Source of the DNA: Streptomyces caatingaensis
GTDB lineage: Bacteria; Actinomycetota; Actinomycetes; Streptomycetales; Streptomycetaceae
DNA length: 64,000 nt
Reading direction: 5' to 3'
Assembly (NCBI RefSeq): GCF_001187435.1
Contig: NZ_LFXA01000013.1
Location: forward strand, 1-64,000
Shown one piece after another: positions 28,501 through 36,060 of this stretch (position 1 is the stretch's first letter; each line of letters begins with the position of its first letter). The notes under the pieces were generated by a model. It worked only from the letters and a program-made list of their open reading frames with translations, ran no database searches and was not told the DNA's origin. The translations under genes were made by a program, and so were the position numbers.

Positions 28501-30035
28501 CCGGCGGCCGCTTCGTCGAGCTGGGCAAGCGCGACCTGTACGCCGACAGCCGGCTGCCGTTGGGCCCGTTCCTCGGCAACCTCTCCTTCGCGGCCGTCGA
28601 TCTGGCCCACCTGGCGCGGGAGCGGCCCGCGGTGGTGGCCGAGGAGTTCGCGGAGGTGGTGCGGTGGGTGCGCGAGGGCGCGTACCGCGCGGTGCCGCAT
28701 CACGTGTACGGGGCCGGCCGGGTGGCCGAGGCGTTCGAGGCGCTGCGGCACTCCCGGCACATCGGGAAGGTCGTGGTCGCGCTGGACGCCGCCCCGCCGC
28801 TGTGCGGCGAGTCCGGGCCGGTCGTGCTGGACCCGGGGGCGTGCTACCTGGTGACCGGCGGGCTGGGCGGGTTCGGCGCGGAGACGGCCCGCCGGCTGGC
28901 CGCGCGCGGGGCGCGGCACCTGTGTCTGGTGGGCCGCCGGGGGATGGAGAGCCCGGAGGCGGCGGAGCTCGTCGAGGGGCTGCGGCGCGCGGGCGCGGAG
29001 GTGACGGTGCGCGCGGCGGACGTCGCGGACGAGTCCGCGATGGCGGCGCTGCTGGACGAAGTGGACGCTCCCGGCCGCCCGTTGCGGGGTGTGGTGCACG
29101 CGGCGATGGTCCTCGACGACGGTCCGCTGACGGGGATCACGGAGGGGTCGGCGCGCCGCGTGCTGTCCCCCAAGGCGGAGGGCGCCCGGGTCCTGGACCG
29201 GCTGACGCGCGGCCGGCGGCTGGACTTCTTCGTCCTGTACGGGTCGGCGTCGGCGCTGATCGGCAATCCGGGGCAGGCGACGTACGCGGGCGCCAACCTC
29301 GCCCTGGAGGCGGTGGCGCGGGCGCGGCGGGCGGCCGGGCTGCCGGCGCTGACGGTCGCCTGGGGGGCGCTGGGCGGGGCGGGGCACGTGGCGCGGCACG
29401 GTCTGGACGGGGTGATGGAGAAGGTGGGGCTGCCGCCGGTGCCGGCGGGCCGGGCGCTGGACTTCCTGGACGGTCTGCTGGGCGGGGAGGACGCGGTGGC
29501 GGTGGTGGCGGGCTTCGGCTGGGAGCGGCTGCGGCACGCGGTGGCGTCCGTGGCGGCGCCGCGTTTCGCGCCGGCGCGGCCGGAGTCGGACGGTGCGGCG
29601 GACCGGCAGGCGCGGGATCTCGCGCAGGCCCTGGCCCAGGCCGGTCCGGAGGAGGCGCTGGCCCGGGTGACGGAGGCGGTGGTGGCGTTGCTGGAGCGGG
29701 TGCTGCAGGCGGAGCCGGGCCGGGTCCGCGCGGAGGACCGCCTGGACCGGCTGGGGCTGGACTCCCTGATGGGCGCGGAGCTGATGACGGCCCTCCACCA
29801 GCGGCTGGGCTGTGACGTGCCCGCCGTGGAGATCCTGGGGAGCGCCACGGTGGGCGACCTGGCCCGGCGGTGTCTGCGCCGGCTGTCGGTGCCGTCGGGC
29901 GGGGCGGCGGGGCGGGAGGCGCCCGCGGGCGGCGGTGCCGCCGGGGAGGGCCCGGGCGGCCGTCCGTCGGACGTGCTGCGCCGTCCGGAGGAAGCGGTCG
30001 GGGCCGTAGGTCTCCCGGGCGCGGGACAGGTGTAG
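22533..30035 (+). CDS. Single-module highly reducing type I PKS (KS-AT-DH-cMT-ER-KR-ACP)
   Basis: A 2,500-residue synthase. KS: DTACSSS (Cys about residue 176), MHGTGT, VKGHLGHLEPASG. AT: AGHSSGEMAAAW (about 622) with YAFHSR (about 723), a specificity motif unlike the clear malonyl HAFH or methylmalonyl YASH types. DH: AGHRVGDAVVMPASAYLEM (about 923) and LLDGALQAG (about 1085). C-methyltransferase: VLEVGAGSGGATAF (about 1376). Pseudo-KR, then ER with VHGGAGGVGLAAL (about 1906). KR: VTGGLGGFGAETA (about 2107), AMVLDDG, and catalytic Tyr in GQATYAGANLA. ACP: RLGLDSLMGAELM (Ser about 2411). There is no loading didomain, docking region or thioesterase. The order is that of fungal-type iterative PKSs, predicting a saturated, methyl-branched chain released by another enzyme. 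GTG at 22533 after GAGGAG. Confidence 0.92.
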   Translation: MVTSREAVAVVGVACRLPGGLCTPEALWAALREERPLVGPVPADRFDAARWTDPEPGRPGKAYAMAGGFLPDVRGFDAGFFNVSPREARRMDPQQRLVLEMAVEALDAAGVAPASLAGSDTAVYVGASSQAFAFLQGLEPRSANAYTMTGGAACNIANRVSHFLDLRGPSLAVDTACSSSLVALHHACEALRSGRSGLALAAGVNVLLSPFEFVGFAKASMLSPAGRCRPFSAEADGYVRSEGGAVVVLKPLEAAVRDGDPVRGVILGSGVNADGRTPGLAQPSAAAQEALLRGVYEAAGVAPDELVYLEMHGTGTPVGDPVECRAVGRALGMRRGAGRPLPVGSVKGHLGHLEPASGMAGLVKTLLVLRHGRVPANAGALPLSPDIDFEGLRLAPAVREAELDPLPGGRVVAGVNSFGFGGANAHVVLAAPAPSTAPPAAPPAGRALPVVVSARTPEAVAQAARRMADRLEGCGPEEFYDVAYTACRRRGRYEERAAVLAADPATAAARLREVAAGDDAGARVAGAARGAVAFVFSGNGSQWAGMAADLLAGDPVFRRAVEEADGALRPWLGWSVAEELAAQEGRRRADTTDVAQPLLFAVQVGLVAVLRERGVVPAAVAGHSSGEMAAAWAAGALDLASAARVVVARSRAQASTAGNWGMAALGADVVRARALLAPYGGRVEVAGVNSGRDVTVSGDRGALEELYERCRREGVHVRPLDLAYAFHSRAMDGLEEGLVAALEGLKPGRAAVPYASATTGTVLGGTELDAGYWWHNLRRPVLFAQAVEQLREQGCDVFVEVGPHPVLCGYVRRSAGGAEVVTVPALTRDVPGPEAVDRAVARLVAAGARHDHAVFFPRPGRVVDLPAYPWQREEHWNGGPESWAGGCGDGTVDHPLLGERAALADPVWHGPFDCARVPWLAGHRVGDAVVMPASAYLEMMLAAGRRVLDAPVEITRVVVPTALVLPFDDGRRLDLQTALAADDGVVRIASRGEEDASWREHARGRVRRLHTPVPVPADLDALAARAPRTRTPEEHYAAALRKGIGYGPAFRVLRALRVGDGEVVAAYAGGDGTADFEAHPALLDGALQAGSALLEEVTADGMPFLPVAVDRVRAWRRMPATGYVHVRSRELSAREALWDVTVLAPNGLTCLALEGCRLRRFDPGGRVLPRRLTAVGRAAPRPGPAGSPCPLPPPGEVVRACAEEVRGLRATAARAGAERLRGLTAHLGAAVVASLAGGGAAGVVEVEGLVASGVLREHLPLVEALLGAACAEGLAEPVDGGWRMVRAAAPAERLRAAAGEAPGLAVELGLLASCGARLAEVLQGHRDAGELLRSEGHRHLLEELSTDGCPRGFVHRAARAVLRRLVRDWPADRPLRVLEVGAGSGGATAFLLPELPPERTRYVCADTTDASFPRLRKRFAEHDVLDLRVLDLDRDPREQGWHEGGFDLVVAPHALHTARDVRRALGHLAVLLDDGGQLLMTEPHDPVPLCLLTGLRPGFWDRRDEDVRPDGPLLSAGAWRQVLSGAGWRDPVVLGDEEDPARATASVLLARRPDLGRPVPPPAPGAAGGSWVVAAEPEREGLAAAVAERLSAAGATVRRAAPGTEPEHWSPLPDGVLLLLGGDGDGSDASGDGGVLEREVRRTAVLRSLAVAADREPDARVALWLVTPPTGALPRPERPSAPGTAAVWGVARCLATEHPQLTVRRVSLESAGRADEDADRLAAELAAADGEEDEILLTAAGRFVTRLREGADAGGGPDAPSFALRVREPGSAHRLEWVPAEVPRPGPGEVVVEVRCAALNYRDVLQAQGTMPLDVPGGEHRPGMECAGVVTAVGAGVAEPAVGDRVFAFGAGTLASHVAVPAATAGRIPDGMGFAEAATLPVVLLTVHHALHRVARLSAGETVLVHGGAGGVGLAALQYARRAGARVVASAGTPAKRELLRLLGVEHVVDSRSMAFAERVRSLTAGRGVDVVLNSLAGEAIGRGLECLAPGGRFVELGKRDLYADSRLPLGPFLGNLSFAAVDLAHLARERPAVVAEEFAEVVRWVREGAYRAVPHHVYGAGRVAEAFEALRHSRHIGKVVVALDAAPPLCGESGPVVLDPGACYLVTGGLGGFGAETARRLAARGARHLCLVGRRGMESPEAAELVEGLRRAGAEVTVRAADVADESAMAALLDEVDAPGRPLRGVVHAAMVLDDGPLTGITEGSARRVLSPKAEGARVLDRLTRGRRLDFFVLYGSASALIGNPGQATYAGANLALEAVARARRAAGLPALTVAWGALGGAGHVARHGLDGVMEKVGLPPVPAGRALDFLDGLLGGEDAVAVVAGFGWERLRHAVASVAAPRFAPARPESDGAADRQARDLAQALAQAGPEEALARVTEAVVALLERVLQAEPGRVRAEDRLDRLGLDSLMGAELMTALHQRLGCDVPAVEILGSATVGDLARRCLRRLSVPSGGAAGREAPAGGGAAGEGPGGRPSDVLRRPEEAVGAVGLPGAGQV

Positions 30036-30169
30036 GTGGTGGTCGCCGTGACAGGCCGTGAGGCCGGCCTGAGCGTCTCCTCCAAGCGCCTCCGCGGGAC
30101 CATCCCGGCCCGGCACCGGAACGGACGGGCCGGGGACAGGGGAACGCCGGGCAGTGGAGCGCCTGCCGT

Positions 30170-31387
30170 TCAGGACCCCGCGGTCAGCACCACCGGCAGC
30201 CGTTCCAGTCCCCGGCTGATCATGGTCGGTTTGTGGCGGACGGGCTCCCCGGTGGCGACGGCCCCGCAGTGGGCGAGGGCGGTCAGCATGATCTCGGCCT
30301 GCACGCGGACGAGCCGGGCGCCCAGGCAGAAGTGCTCGCCCCAGCCGAGGGAGAGGTGCCGGCGGGGGCGGGTGATGTCGAGGCGGTCGGGCCGGTCGTG
30401 GGCGGCGGGGTCGCGGTTGGCGGCGCCGACGAGGAGCCCGACGACGGTGCCGGCGGGCGCCGGGACGCCGGCGACGGCGGTGTCGCGCAGGGCGACGCGG
30501 GTCAGGAGCTGGATGGGCGGGTCGTAGCGCAGGAGTTCCTCGACGGCGGCGGGGGCGTCCCGGGGGTGGCGGCGGAGGTGGTCGAGCTGGCCGGGGTGGT
30601 TGAGCAGGGCGTGGAAGCCGTTGCCCACGAGGTTGACGGTGGGTTCGAAGCCGGCGATGACGACCTGGGCGACGGCGGTCATGACCTGTTCGAGGGTGAG
30701 CACGCTTCCGTCGGGGCCGGGGGCGACGAGGGCGCTGACGAAGTCGCCGGCCGGGGCGGCCCGGCGCCGCTCGGCCAGGGAGCGCAGGTGGCGGGCGAAG
30801 TCGAGGCGGGAGCTGGTGACCTTGGCGTCGGTCCCGGGGTCGCGCAGGGCCTGCGGGTCGAAGCCGGTGACCATCCACGACAGGGCGTCCACCCACTCCT
30901 CGCGCTCGCCGGGCGGGACGCCGACCAGGGCGCAGATGACGTCCAGGGCGAGGGGTTCGGCGAGGTCGGCGATGACGTCCACGTCGGACGCGCGGTCGAC
31001 GCCGGCGAGGAGTTCGGCGGCGCGGTGCTCGATGGCCGGGCGGAGGCGTTCGACGGCGCGGGCGGCGAAGGGCCCGGCGACGCGGGTGCGCAGCCGCCGG
31101 TGCTCGGGCGGGTCGACCATGAGGAAGGACCGGGTCTCGGTGTCGAGGGTGCCGAATCCGAGGTGGTCGTCCCCCAGGGCGTCGAGGCAGGCCTGGTGGC
31201 CGGTGACGACGAGGACGCCGTCGGGCAGGCGGACGACGGGGCCGTCGCCCCGGGCGCGCAGGCGTTCGTAGAAGGGGTAGGGGTCGGCGTGGAAGGCCGG
31301 GTCGCGTACGTCGAGGGGGAGCCGGTCCCAGAAGTCGTGGGCGACGCCCACGGTGGTGCCGGTCTGCTGCCGCTGATCTGTCGTCAC
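30170..31387 (-). CDS. Cytochrome P450
   Basis: A 405-residue soluble P450 of the CYP107/CYP105-like bacterial type. Motifs: MVDPPEHRRLRTRVAGPF (helix C region), IAGFEPTVNLVG (I-helix with the acid-Thr pair), EELLR (ExxR) and haem loop LGWGEHFCLGARL. The loop starts with Leu where nearly all P450s have Phe. The GTG at 31387 with AGGAGG upstream is chosen; extension to 31570 is non-coding in character. It converges on the PKS gene with 134 bp between stops and is probably a tailoring hydroxylase for its product. Confidence 0.87.
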   Translation of the reverse strand: MTTDQRQQTGTTVGVAHDFWDRLPLDVRDPAFHADPYPFYERLRARGDGPVVRLPDGVLVVTGHQACLDALGDDHLGFGTLDTETRSFLMVDPPEHRRLRTRVAGPFAARAVERLRPAIEHRAAELLAGVDRASDVDVIADLAEPLALDVICALVGVPPGEREEWVDALSWMVTGFDPQALRDPGTDAKVTSSRLDFARHLRSLAERRRAAPAGDFVSALVAPGPDGSVLTLEQVMTAVAQVVIAGFEPTVNLVGNGFHALLNHPGQLDHLRRHPRDAPAAVEELLRYDPPIQLLTRVALRDTAVAGVPAPAGTVVGLLVGAANRDPAAHDRPDRLDITRPRRHLSLGWGEHFCLGARLVRVQAEIMLTALAHCGAVATGEPVRHKPTMISRGLERLPVVLTAGS

Positions 31388-31739
31388 GCCGCCTCCTGTG
31401 GGTCCCGCGAGGGTCTGCCGGGCGAGCTGATCCGATAGGGATTTTACGGACTTTTCGCTTTTCCGGCGTTCCCCGGGAAGAGCGACCGGGGAACGGTTCG
31501 CCCTCACCGGGTCGCGCAGTGCCCGCCGGTGGCGGCCGGCTGCTCCGGCAGGTCTCAACGGCACTGGCACGGGCGGAAGTTGAAGGCCGCGCGGGCGGAC
31601 CGGGACATCGGCGGGATCGCCGTGTGCCGGCGCCGGCCGAAGATCTCCGGCCGGCGGAGCGCCGGGCAGCGGCCCGGGCCCGCCGCCCGACGCCTACGGC
31701 GTGGGCCTCGTCACGGCGGTCCGCCGCCCGCCGGCGCCT
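31388..31739. other. 352-bp intergenic region with dyad
   Basis: Upstream of the P450 and downstream of the flavin hydroxylase gene, both on the minus strand. A relatively AT-rich patch at 31432-31465 is the likely P450 promoter region. Next to it, CGTTCCCCGG (31467-31476) and its reverse complement CCGGGGAACG (31486-31495) form a 10-bp inverted repeat around 9 bases, either an operator or a terminator. The remainder to 31739 holds no credible gene. Confidence 0.55.
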
Positions 31740-33233
31740 TCACCCCGCGGCGCCCGCGTCGGGACGCGCGCCGCCGGCCGTCTCCCGCCCCGGCGGGCCG
31801 AACCAGCGGGCGAGGGCCTCGCGCAGGGGTCCGGCCGGGCACGCCGGTCCGGCGGCCGTCCAGGCCGCGTGCCCGTCCGGGCGGACGAGGACGGCCGCGG
31901 CACCGGCCAGGGCCCCGGGCCGGGCGCGCGCCGGCACGACCCGGTCCGCCCAGGGGGCGGCCGCCGCGGCGGACGGTTGGGGATCCCCGTCCAGCAGCAG
32001 CACCCCGCCGCCCGTGCGGGCCAGCAGGGGCAGCAGGCCCTCGCCCTCCAGCGGGACGTCCGGCACCATGCGGCCGTCCCAGGGGTGGCCGGAGCTGCCG
32101 GGGGCCGGGTAGCGGGTGCCCACGGCGGTGACGGTCTCGGCGAGGAGCCCGGCCGTCTCCTCCTCCGTGGCCAGCGCGGCGAGGAGTTCGCGCACGGGGG
32201 CCAGGTCCTCGTCCTCGCGGGCCAGGACGGCCTGGGCCCGGGTGGCGCGCAGGAGCGCTTCGCCCGCCGCGTGCCGTTCGGTGTGGTAGGTCTCCAACAG
32301 CCCGGCGGGCGCGTGGCCCCGGGAGACGAGGGCGAGCTTCCAGCCGAGGTTCATCGCGTCGTCGATCGCCGCGTTGACGCCGACGGCCCCGGCGGGCGGG
32401 TGGATGTGCGCGGCGTCGCCCGCCAGCAGGACGCGCCCGTGCACCAGCCGCTCCGCGAGCCGGGCGGCGTCGCCGAACCGGGTCAGCCATCGGGCCTCGG
32501 CGATCTGGACGTGGCGGCCCAGCGCCCGGTCGAGGGCCCGCTGGAAGCCGGCCGGGGTGACCGGCTCGCGGTGGTCCTGCGGCGGCTCCGGGTCGGTGGT
32601 GATCAGCCGGACGCAGCCGGGGCGCGGTACGGCGAACACCGCGCCCGTGACCCCGAAGGGCAGGGAGTCCGGGTCGGCGAGGACCACGTCGCCGAGGAGG
32701 GTGAAGCGGCGCGCGGGCGTGCCGGGGAAGGGGATGCCGGCGAGCCGGCGCACGGTGCTGCGGCCGCCGTCACAGCCGACGAGCCGGCGGGCGCGCAGCG
32801 TCAACGGCCCGTCGGGGGCGTCCACTTCGGCGTCGACGCCGTCGTCGTCCTGGCGCAGTGCGGTGAGCCGATGCCCGCGCAGGACGCGTACGCCGAGTTC
32901 GGCGGCCCGTTCGGCGAGGAGCTCCTCGACGCGGGTCTGGGGTATCCCCAGCACGTAGGGGTGGCCGGTGCGCATGGCGGTCAGGTCGAGGCGGGCCGTG
33001 CCGGTGAAGGCGGTGGTGGGGACGGTCGGGCCCTCGGCGAGGAAGCGGGCGGCGAGCCCGCGCCGGTCCAGGAGGTCCAGGCTGCGGGCGTTGAGGTTGA
33101 AGCCGCGGCAGTGGCCGGGCGGGGCGGGGTCGCGCTCGATCACCAGGGCGGGGACGCCGGCCAGGCCCAGTTCGCAGGCGAGCGTCAGCCCGGCGGGTCC
33201 GGCCCCCACGATCAGGACGTCGGTCTCAGACAC
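31740..33233 (-). CDS. FAD-dependent aromatic hydroxylase (class A flavoprotein monooxygenase)
   Basis: A 497-residue single-component monooxygenase of the PHBH/PgaE group. The FAD Rossmann motif is VLIVGAGPAGLTLACELGLA, the NADPH/FAD DG motif is VGCDGGRSTVRRLAG, and the second FAD motif is LLAGDAAHIHPPAG. The usual GGQGLNLGxQDAxNLGWKLA appears as AVGVNAAIDDAMNLGWKLA, so the flavin-mobility segment is atypical. A thioredoxin-like C-terminal domain follows (from about residue 380). Its GTG start overlaps the stop of the PadR gene by 8 bp, so they form one unit. It likely oxygenates an aromatic or enolised polyketide-type substrate. Confidence 0.85.
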   Translation of the reverse strand: MSETDVLIVGAGPAGLTLACELGLAGVPALVIERDPAPPGHCRGFNLNARSLDLLDRRGLAARFLAEGPTVPTTAFTGTARLDLTAMRTGHPYVLGIPQTRVEELLAERAAELGVRVLRGHRLTALRQDDDGVDAEVDAPDGPLTLRARRLVGCDGGRSTVRRLAGIPFPGTPARRFTLLGDVVLADPDSLPFGVTGAVFAVPRPGCVRLITTDPEPPQDHREPVTPAGFQRALDRALGRHVQIAEARWLTRFGDAARLAERLVHGRVLLAGDAAHIHPPAGAVGVNAAIDDAMNLGWKLALVSRGHAPAGLLETYHTERHAAGEALLRATRAQAVLAREDEDLAPVRELLAALATEEETAGLLAETVTAVGTRYPAPGSSGHPWDGRMVPDVPLEGEGLLPLLARTGGGVLLLDGDPQPSAAAAAPWADRVVPARARPGALAGAAAVLVRPDGHAAWTAAGPACPAGPLREALARWFGPPGRETAGGARPDAGAAG

Positions 33234-33813
33234 CGGGGACCGCCTCCGGCCATTCCAGGGCGCCGGTCTCGATCTCCTCGGCGGTCCTGAGCACCCAGCG
33301 CAGCTCGGCCCGGGCCATCTCCCGCGCGTACTCGGCCTCGATGACGAACAGCCGGGGCGCGCCGTGCTCCTCGCGGGCCGTGCGGTGGGCCCGTTCGGCC
33401 GCGGCGATGCGCGTCTCCAGGGCCGCGGCCCGTTCGCGCAGTGCCGCGGCGGCGCGGTCCGGGCCGAGGGCGGCGAGGTAGCTGACGGCGGAGAGGAACC
33501 TGGGGTATTCCTGGGCCGGTTCGCGGATCAGCTCGTCGAGCCAGGCGGTGAACTGCCGTGTTCCGTGGGCGGTGTGGCGGTAGACGGTGCGGGCCGGGCG
33601 GGCGCCGACCCGTTCGGTGCCGTCGGCCTCGATCCAGCCGTCGCGGGCCAGGGCCCGGACGGTGTCGTAGAGGGATCCCGTCGTCACTTTGAAGGCGCGG
33701 TCCATGCCGCGTTCGCGCAGGGCGGTGGCCATGGCGTGCGGGTGCAGGGGGCGTTCGAGGAGCAGGCCGAGGACGGCGAGGGCGAGGGGGTTGGCGGGTC
33801 GTCGGTCGGGCAT
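33226..33813 (-). CDS. PadR-family regulator
   Basis: A 195-residue repressor. The N-terminal winged helix reads LALAVLGLLLERPLHPHAMA followed by FKVTTGSLYDTVRALARDGW with the family's conserved Y/DTV segment. The C-terminal half is a helical dimerisation domain rich in Ala, Arg and Glu. ATG at 33813. It is the first gene of the two-gene unit with the flavin hydroxylase and lies beside a perfect palindrome, so autoregulation together with control of the hydroxylase is the simplest reading. Confidence 0.85.
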   Translation of the reverse strand: MPDRRPANPLALAVLGLLLERPLHPHAMATALRERGMDRAFKVTTGSLYDTVRALARDGWIEADGTERVGARPARTVYRHTAHGTRQFTAWLDELIREPAQEYPRFLSAVSYLAALGPDRAAAALRERAAALETRIAAAERAHRTAREEHGAPRLFVIEAEYAREMARAELRWVLRTAEEIETGALEWPEAVPGV

Positions 33814-33864
33814 GTGGCTCCGTTCGGTCGCGTCGGGCGTCGAGGCGGTGCACTCGGACCCTAC

Positions 33865-33880
33865 TACTCGGATCCGAGTA
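33865..33880. promoter_or_regulatory. Perfect 16-bp palindrome upstream of the PadR gene
   Basis: TACTCGGATCCGAGTA is its own reverse complement and stands 52-67 bp before the PadR start. A further half-site ACTCGGA occurs at 33852-33858, in phase about one and a half helical turns away. An operator bound by the PadR protein is likely. Confidence 0.7.
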
Positions 33881-33989
33881 AACGCTACGCGGCGGCCTCC
33901 GGGATGTCCGGCCAAATGACCCTGAACCGTAATGTTCGAGGACTGGAATCCAAACATCCGCTCTTGGGTTCATCCCATAGGGTCGATCC

Positions 33990-36056
33990 GTGAGCGATCG
34001 TCGCAAGAGAGTGGATGCCCTGACCCTCCTCCCGCCGCTGCTGCGGCGGCGTCCCTTCTCCGCCCGCAGCGGGGGCGGGCGGCAGCGCCGCGAGGCGGGG
34101 CACCGCCGCCGGAGGCCGCGGCTGCGGCCGGCCTATCCGCGGCCGGGGCGGAAGGGGTTCAGGCGCTGGATCCCGTCATGGCGCCAGGTCCTGGGGCTGT
34201 TCACGTCCGTCGTGGCCGTGGTGGCCGGGCTGCTGACGATCATGTACATACGCACCGACATACCCGCCGACCTCAACGCCTTCGCCACGCAGCAGGACAA
34301 CGTCTACTACTGGGCGGACGGCACGGAGATGGCCCGCACCGGCGAGGTCAACCGGCAGGACGCCCCGCTGCAGACCGTGCCCAAGAAGGTCCGCTGGGCG
34401 GCGCTGGCCGCGGAGAACGAGACGTTCTACTCCGACAGCGGGGTCTCCCCCAGCGGCATGCTCCGCGCCGTCACCAAGATGATCGGCGGCGGGGACACCC
34501 AGGGCGGCTCGACCATCACCCAGCAGTACGTGAAGAACGCCTACCTGAACCAGGAGCAGACCTTCACGCGCAAGCTCACCGAGATGTTCATCGCCATCAA
34601 GCTCGACAACAAGCTGAGCAAGGACGAGATCCTCGAGCAGTACCTCAACACGAGCTGGTACGGGCGCGGCACCTACGGCATCCAGCGGGCCGCGCACGCC
34701 TACTACGGCAAGGACGTCTCCCAGCTGAACGCGAGCGAGGGCGCGTTCCTGGCCTCCCTGCTCAAGGGGGCCGCCCTCTACGACCCGGCCCTCTCGCCCG
34801 AGAACCACAAGCGCGCGGTGGAGCGCTGGGAGTGGGTGCTCGACCGCATGGTGGCCATCGGCCGGCTCTCCAAGGAGGAGCGGGCCCGGTACACGCGCTT
34901 CCCCGAGCCCATCGCCCCGCCCAAGGCCACCGGTCTCACCGGGCAGACCGGCTACCTCGTCGAGACGGCCCGCGCCTACGTGCTCGCCCATTCGCACGTG
35001 TCGGAGCAGGAGTTCGCGCTCGGCGGCTACCAGATCCTCACGACCTTCGACAGGCGGCGGATGGCGGCGCTGACCCGGGCCGTCAAGCAGGCGCGGGACG
35101 GCCTGGCCCCCGACCGGCGCGCGGCCGACCGCAACGTCCGCATCGGGGCCGCCTCGGTGACCACCGACGGGCGCATCGTCGCCCTCTCCGGCGGGCCCGA
35201 CTACCTCAAGCAGGGCTTCAACGACGCCAATTCCTCCGTCGTCCCGGCGGGCAGCGCCTTCACGCCCTTCGTCTACGCGGCGGCCCTGCGCGACGGCGTG
35301 CTGCGCGAGCGCGGCAAGCCCCGTACGCGCGTCACCCCGGCCACGCTCTACGACGGCGACGACAAGATCTCGCTCCGGACCCCGGAGGGCCCCTACTGGG
35401 ACCGGTCGGGGAAGATCGTGAAGGCGGAGAACGACGGCGGGAAGTCCTGGGGGAAGATCTCGCTCAAGGACGCGGTCGCGCACTCGGTCAACACCCCGAT
35501 GATGCAGCTGGGCATGGACGTGGGGCTGGACGAGGTCGGCACGGTGGGCGTCCAGACGGGGCTGCTGGAGAGCAGCCTCGGCGAGAAGCTCCCGTCGTTC
35601 TCGCTCGGCACCGCCACGCCCAGCGCCATCCGCATGGCCGACGCGTACGCCACGTTCGCCGCCCGGGGCCGGCACGCCGAGCCGTACTCGGTCACCGGGC
35701 TGCGGCGCAACGGCGAGGAGGTGCCGGTGGAGAGGCCGGAGGGCCGGCAGGTCCTGCCGCGGGAGGTGGCGGGTGCCGTGGACGACGCGCTGCGCGAGGC
35801 CGTCCGCAAGGGCACGGCGAGGCGGGCGGGCGCCGCGGGCCCCGGCACGGCCGGCAAGACGGGCACCGCGCAGGACAACAAGTCCGCCTGGTACGTCGGT
35901 TACCGCGGCACGCTGTCGACCGCCGTCTCGGTGGCCCGCATCGACCCGAAGACGCAGGAGCTGCTGCCGCTGGACGGCATCGGCGGAACGCCCGGGGGAA
36001 CCCTGGGCAGTTCGCTGCCGCTCGACCTGTGGACGCGGTACATGACCGCCAAGTAG
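33990..36056 (+). CDS. Class A penicillin-binding protein with altered transpeptidase motif
   Basis: A 688-residue bifunctional peptidoglycan synthase. An Arg-rich cytoplasmic tail (1-68) precedes one membrane helix (about 69-90). The GT51 glycosyltransferase follows with ENETFY (about 142; most relatives have ED) and TQGGSTITQQYVKNAYL (about 171). The transpeptidase has SVN (about 499) and GKTGTAQ (about 621). However, the SxxK position reads PAGSAFTPFVYA: Ser422 is present but the general-base Lys is Thr425 (codon ACG, 35262-35264). The transpeptidase is therefore predicted inactive or mechanistically changed, leaving mainly glycosyltransferase activity. GTG at 33990. It is divergent from the PadR gene. 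Confidence 0.88.
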   Translation: MSDRRKRVDALTLLPPLLRRRPFSARSGGGRQRREAGHRRRRPRLRPAYPRPGRKGFRRWIPSWRQVLGLFTSVVAVVAGLLTIMYIRTDIPADLNAFATQQDNVYYWADGTEMARTGEVNRQDAPLQTVPKKVRWAALAAENETFYSDSGVSPSGMLRAVTKMIGGGDTQGGSTITQQYVKNAYLNQEQTFTRKLTEMFIAIKLDNKLSKDEILEQYLNTSWYGRGTYGIQRAAHAYYGKDVSQLNASEGAFLASLLKGAALYDPALSPENHKRAVERWEWVLDRMVAIGRLSKEERARYTRFPEPIAPPKATGLTGQTGYLVETARAYVLAHSHVSEQEFALGGYQILTTFDRRRMAALTRAVKQARDGLAPDRRAADRNVRIGAASVTTDGRIVALSGGPDYLKQGFNDANSSVVPAGSAFTPFVYAAALRDGVLRERGKPRTRVTPATLYDGDDKISLRTPEGPYWDRSGKIVKAENDGGKSWGKISLKDAVAHSVNTPMMQLGMDVGLDEVGTVGVQTGLLESSLGEKLPSFSLGTATPSAIRMADAYATFAARGRHAEPYSVTGLRRNGEEVPVERPEGRQVLPREVAGAVDDALREAVRKGTARRAGAAGPGTAGKTGTAQDNKSAWYVGYRGTLSTAVSVARIDPKTQELLPLDGIGGTPGGTLGSSLPLDLWTRYMTAK

Positions 36057-36060
36057 GGCC

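Noticed and set aside
22527..30896. A 2,789-codon open frame antisense to the PKS
   Set aside because: Composition is Arg/Pro/His-rich low-complexity, as expected when a strongly GC3-biased gene is read on the other strand; no domain appears, and the PKS frame explains the DNA fully.
31559..31609. Short minus-strand Cys-containing peptide (17 codons) in the P450 upstream region
   Set aside because: It recalls leader peptides but has no ribosome site and no attenuator structure after it.
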